Assembly: GCA_028285495.1 (NCBI GenBank)
Contig: JANQPB010000024.1
Coordinates: 1-64,000 of the forward strand
Direction of reading: 5' to 3'
DNA: 64,000 nucleotides
Origin: Acidimicrobiales bacterium
GTDB taxonomy: Bacteria > Actinomycetota > Acidimicrobiia > Acidimicrobiales > SZUA-35
This document shows, piece after piece, positions 61,192 through 64,000 of the stretch. The notes under the pieces were generated by a model. The model saw only the letters and a list, made by a program, of their open reading frames with translations. It had not been told where the DNA came from and did no database searches. Position 1 is the stretch's first letter, and each line of letters begins with the position of its first letter. Made by a program: the position numbers and the translations under genes.

Positions 61192-61776
61192 TCAACCGGC
61201 GGCCGGGCCGGCGGTCGCCGTCGCCGTCGCCTCGACGATGGTGGTCGTGGCGACGATGTCGAGCAGCTCTCGCAGGGTCGCCTTCACCGACGCTCGGTCG
61301 CGGGCGTCGCACACCGAGACCGGCACGTCTGGTCCCATCCGCAGCGCCGCGTCGATCGACGTCCGGTCGCGACCGATCGGATTGACGGCGACCAGGAACG
61401 GCAGCCGCCCGTCGCTGGCGGCGACGATGTCGGGGTAGCTGTCGCTCGCCCTGGCCGGGTCGACGAGCACGATGGCGCCGGCCGCACCCCGCCCGAGGTC
61501 GTCCCGCAGCTCGGGTACCCGTTGCGGCGGGGCGGTGGCCACCAGCAGCAGGGTGTGCCCGTCGACGTCGACCCGCCCGACGTCGATCGCCGCGGTCGTC
61601 GTCGGCCCGGGTGCCGATGGGTCATCGCCGTCGATCGGCGGCGCCATCGGCACGTCGGTGGCGATGGGATCGATGTCGGACGCCGAGCCGATGAAGGTCG
61701 TCTTGCCGGTGCCCGTTGCGCCGAGCACCAGCACCTTGGCCCGACGCCGAACGGTGCCGGTGGGGGGACCCGTCAC
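61192..61776 (-). CDS. Small P-loop GTPase-like protein of conservon type
   Basis: A 194-residue protein with P-loop VLVLGATGTGKTTFIGSASD (Lys/Thr intact), then TTTAAIDVGRVDVDG, VATAPPQRVPELRDDLGRGAAGAIVLVDPARASDSY and PFLVAVNPIG. This is the order of actinomycete CvnD-type GTPases, which pair with Roadblock proteins. The usual switch motif GTPGQ has become ATAPPQ and the base-recognition motif is poorly kept, so GTP turnover may be altered. GTG start overlaps the Roadblock stop (GTGA). It directly precedes the dehydrogenase operon. Confidence 0.82.
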   Translation of the reverse strand: MTGPPTGTVRRRAKVLVLGATGTGKTTFIGSASDIDPIATDVPMAPPIDGDDPSAPGPTTTAAIDVGRVDVDGHTLLLVATAPPQRVPELRDDLGRGAAGAIVLVDPARASDSYPDIVAASDGRLPFLVAVNPIGRDRTSIDAALRMGPDVPVSVCDARDRASVKATLRELLDIVATTTIVEATATATAGPAAG

Positions 61777-62198
61777 GACGTGGCCGCGGTCGACGCCGCA
61801 GCCGAGACCGTCGCCGCCAGCCCGGTGGCCAGCCGTGGTCGCAGCACGTCGGCGAGCTGCCTGGTCCGGTCGGTGAGCAGGTCGAGGTCGGCGTCGGCCC
61901 GGGCGACGACGGCGACGGCGACGATGTCGGTGACCTCCACCAGGATCACCCGCAGCTCGTCGAGGTCGGCGACGACCCGGTCGGCGCGATGCTGGGCCAG
62001 GCAGCGGGCGCTGGCCCGCCCGAGGCTCAGCAGCGCGGCGGCGACCGGGCCGAACTGGTCGGCCACGGAGTCCGGCAGCTCGGCCGAGGTGGCGAGGACG
62101 GCACCGTCGGCCGACACCAGGGCGACGTCCTCGACGGCCATCGTGTCGGTCACGAACCGGTCGAGCTGGTCGGTGATGTGTTCGGCTGCGCTGCTCAC
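61773..62198 (-). CDS. Roadblock/LC7-domain protein
   Basis: A 141-residue Roadblock/LC7 protein: HITDQLDRFVTDTMAVEDVALVSADGAVLATSAE, then QFGPVAAALLSLGRASARCL and LRVILVEVTDIVAVAVVARADADL. In conservons this is CvnB, working with the GTPase CvnD, a DUF742 protein and a histidine kinase; the last two are not here. Start GTG at 62198 matches the family N terminus. It couples to the GTPase gene by a four-base overlap. Confidence 0.88.
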   Translation of the reverse strand: MSSAAEHITDQLDRFVTDTMAVEDVALVSADGAVLATSAELPDSVADQFGPVAAALLSLGRASARCLAQHRADRVVADLDELRVILVEVTDIVAVAVVARADADLDLLTDRTRQLADVLRPRLATGLAATVSAAASTAATS

Positions 62199-62268
62199 GA
62201 TCCGCTCGCCCCCCGGGTCGGCGTGGTCGACGGGAGGATCGGCCGGGCCGGGCCAGGGGTGTCGCCCA

Positions 62269-63666
62269 TCATCGGTGGAACCAGCGGGCGATCGTGGTCG
62301 GGTCGGAGGTCGGTGGGGCGAACGAGAAGCCCTGCCCGAGTTGACAGCCGGCACTGGCCACCAGCCGGAGCTGATCGCGGGTCTCGATGCCCTGGGCGGT
62401 CACCTCCAGGTCGAGCCGGTGGGCCAGACCGGCCAGGTGGTCGACGACGCCGGCGGGATCGGTCGGCCCCGAGATGCGGCGGACGAGGGCCCGATCGATC
62501 TTGACCGAGTCGAACGGCAGGTGGGGCACCACGGTCAGGTTGGCGTTGCCGATGCCGAAGTCGCCGATGGCGGCCCGAGCCCCGGCGTCGACCAGCCGGC
62601 GCAGGGTGTCGTGGACCTCGCCGTGCTCGGCCGGCGGGCTCGGCGACAGCTCGATGCCGGGGATGACGGCCGGGTGCTCACCGACGACCGATCGGATCAG
62701 CGACTCGAAGTCGGGGTGCAGCAGCTCGTCCGGGGTCACGTTGAGCCACAGCGTCACCGGTTGGCTCGGCCCGCTGCCCGGCCGTGAGCGGCCGTCGGTC
62801 CGGGCCAGCAGCTCCACCGCCCGGGCCAGCACCTGGGCGGTCAACAGGTGGTCGAGGCCGAGCTCGGCCGCCAGCGGAACGAACTCGAGCGGCGGCACGG
62901 GCCCGCCGCCCGGCCGTTGCCAGCGGGCGAACGCCTCGACCGCAACGAGCGAGCCGTTGCGGAGGTCGAACGCCGGCTGGATGGCGGCCCCGATCGTGCC
63001 CGCCAGCACCGCCTCCCGCAGCTCACCCGCCAGCTGGGTCCGGCGCTCGCGCCGCAGCCGATGGTACGGGTGGTACAACATCGCCGGGTGCCGGTGGTCG
63101 CACCGCTCGTTGGCCATCCTGGCGCCGTCGAGCAGGAGGTCGACCCCATCGCCGGCCCTGTCGCCCGACCGACCGGCCGGGCCATCGCCGTCGACCCGGG
63201 CGGTGCCAAGCCCGGCCGTGTCCAAGAGAGCGGCGCCGATCCGGGGTGCGAGGTGATGGTCGACGCCGCCGTCGGTCAGGGGCTCGTTGAGGACCTGGGC
63301 CAGCCGATGGATCACCACCTCGGCGTCCGGTCGACGTCGGATCGACGGGATGAGGAGCACCAGCTGCTCGTCCGGCCCGACGGCGAGCTGGATGGCGTCG
63401 CCGACCGAGCGGACCCGGTCGAGCACGGCCGGCGGCGGCCAGGGCCCAGGGCCGGTCGTCGGTCGCATGGTCACGGTCGCGACCGCCAGCGTGCGGTCGT
63501 CGAGGCGGGCCCGGCGGACCTCGGTCTCGACGGCCTGGCGGAAGTCGGCCCACGGCAGGGGCAACCGCCCACCCGCCGGCGCAACGGTGTCGAGGTCGCC
63601 GAGGCGCAGGCGCCGGAGCCCACCCCGGGCGGGGACGGGTTCGATGACGTGCTGGGTGTCGGTCAT
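62269..63666 (-). CDS. Degenerate EAL-domain protein
   Basis: A 465-residue protein. The N-terminal half (about 45-175) keeps a weak GGDEF-like pattern without GGDEF. The EAL domain (about 215-465) has EAF (244-246) for EAL, Asn at 309, IELSPS at 338-343 where LEITE should be, GDFGIGN (368-374) for DDFGTG, Lys389 and AQGIE (424-428) for AEGVE. Several metal ligands are missing, so c-di-GMP hydrolysis is unlikely; it may bind the nucleotide or another protein. It is followed by Roadblock and GTPase genes on the same strand, 70 bases away. Confidence 0.85.
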   Translation of the reverse strand: MTDTQHVIEPVPARGGLRRLRLGDLDTVAPAGGRLPLPWADFRQAVETEVRRARLDDRTLAVATVTMRPTTGPGPWPPPAVLDRVRSVGDAIQLAVGPDEQLVLLIPSIRRRPDAEVVIHRLAQVLNEPLTDGGVDHHLAPRIGAALLDTAGLGTARVDGDGPAGRSGDRAGDGVDLLLDGARMANERCDHRHPAMLYHPYHRLRRERRTQLAGELREAVLAGTIGAAIQPAFDLRNGSLVAVEAFARWQRPGGGPVPPLEFVPLAAELGLDHLLTAQVLARAVELLARTDGRSRPGSGPSQPVTLWLNVTPDELLHPDFESLIRSVVGEHPAVIPGIELSPSPPAEHGEVHDTLRRLVDAGARAAIGDFGIGNANLTVVPHLPFDSVKIDRALVRRISGPTDPAGVVDHLAGLAHRLDLEVTAQGIETRDQLRLVASAGCQLGQGFSFAPPTSDPTTIARWFHR

Positions 63667-63772
63667 GTGCGACACCGCATGGCTGGCATGGCTGAACCCC
63701 TGCGACGACGGCATTCGTCTCCAGGTGATCGGCCTCGCCGGTACCGACCTGTAGTTCTGCGGCCGCCGGGGC

Positions 63773-64000
63773 CTAGCCCCGGGTCAGCGCGTCGCGGTGC
63801 TCGAGCCAGAACCGGGTGGCGACGTCGACCGGGTCCTCGTCGACCGGGAAGTCCGACACTCGGAGCAGGGCCCCGGTGAACGAGGGGGCGTTCCAGAGCT
63901 CGCGATCGAGGTCGTCGCCGGACAGCCCGACCCGGTCGGGCCACCAGACGCTGACGTAGAGGTAGGGCTCGTCGACGCCGCCGTCGCCGGGCGAGGCGCC
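63773..64000 (-). CDS. C-terminal part of an unknown protein (runs off the right edge)
   Basis: The last 75 codons of a minus-strand gene are in the window, for example EPYLYVSVWWPDRVGL, RELWNAPSFTGALLRVSDFP and VATRFWLEHRDALTRG. Codon third positions are strongly G/C, so it is a real gene. I do not recognise it. It ends 106 bases upstream from the EAL gene's start. Confidence 0.75.
   Translation of the reverse strand, partial: GASPGDGGVDEPYLYVSVWWPDRVGLSGDDLDRELWNAPSFTGALLRVSDFPVDEDPVDVATRFWLEHRDALTRG

Overview
The window is about 64 kb of very GC-rich DNA with dense gene packing, strong G/C bias at codon third positions, frequent GTG (and some TTG) starts and many 1-8 nt gene overlaps. An F420-type flavin oxidoreductase fold, an isolated menB, a Roadblock/GTPase 'conservon-like' pair, PadR/LacI regulators and type III CoA-transferases point to an actinomycete. 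A flagellated, non-streptomycete lineage such as Acidimicrobiia is my best guess, but this is inference because no rRNA is present.

Region 1 (1-23 kb) is a flagellar locus. From the left: the start of a flagellin gene and fliL (minus strand); a plus-strand run fliM-fliN-fliO-fliR-flhB-(FlhF-like orphan domain)-fliW-csrA; a small inserted ABC efflux operon (padR-ATPase-FtsX permease, minus); then a minus-strand run fliA-flgN-flgK-flgL-fliC. Divergent from fliA is a plus-strand run: a BON/OmpA-type envelope protein, flhA, an FlhF-like protein without a P-loop, and a small membrane protein. An HDOD-GGDEF diguanylate cyclase follows. fliP and fliQ are absent from their usual place between fliO and fliR. 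Both flagellin leaders carry hairpins that display GGA in the loop plus a second GGA-GGA site at the Shine-Dalgarno sequence, which fits control by the CsrA/FliW pair encoded in the same locus.

Region 2 (23-36.4 kb) is mixed metabolism and transport: NhaA antiporter, a frame-broken coding remnant, two tandem membrane-anchored beta-propeller proteins, an ABC exporter followed by an amidase and two family III CoA-transferases in one tight operon, a small DUF1579-like protein, an EamA transporter, a possible structured RNA and menB.

Region 3 (36.4-53.3 kb) holds an AAA ATPase, an AraC regulator, a lipoprotein with four internal repeats, nitroreductase, two MFS transporters, the lemA-htpX pair, an F420-type oxidoreductase, a second ABC exporter, GNAT, a class V aminotransferase, a hotdog-fold protein, argJ and a TetR protein that lacks its DNA-binding domain.

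Region 4 (53.3-64 kb) is entirely minus strand: a degenerate EAL protein, a Roadblock protein and its GTPase, then directly the branched-chain 2-oxoacid dehydrogenase complex (E1alpha, a hidden 28-residue membrane microprotein, E1beta, E2, E3), a LacI regulator and an HisD-family dehydrogenase with two palindromes between them. No rRNA, tRNA, CRISPR array, insertion sequence or phage gene was seen.
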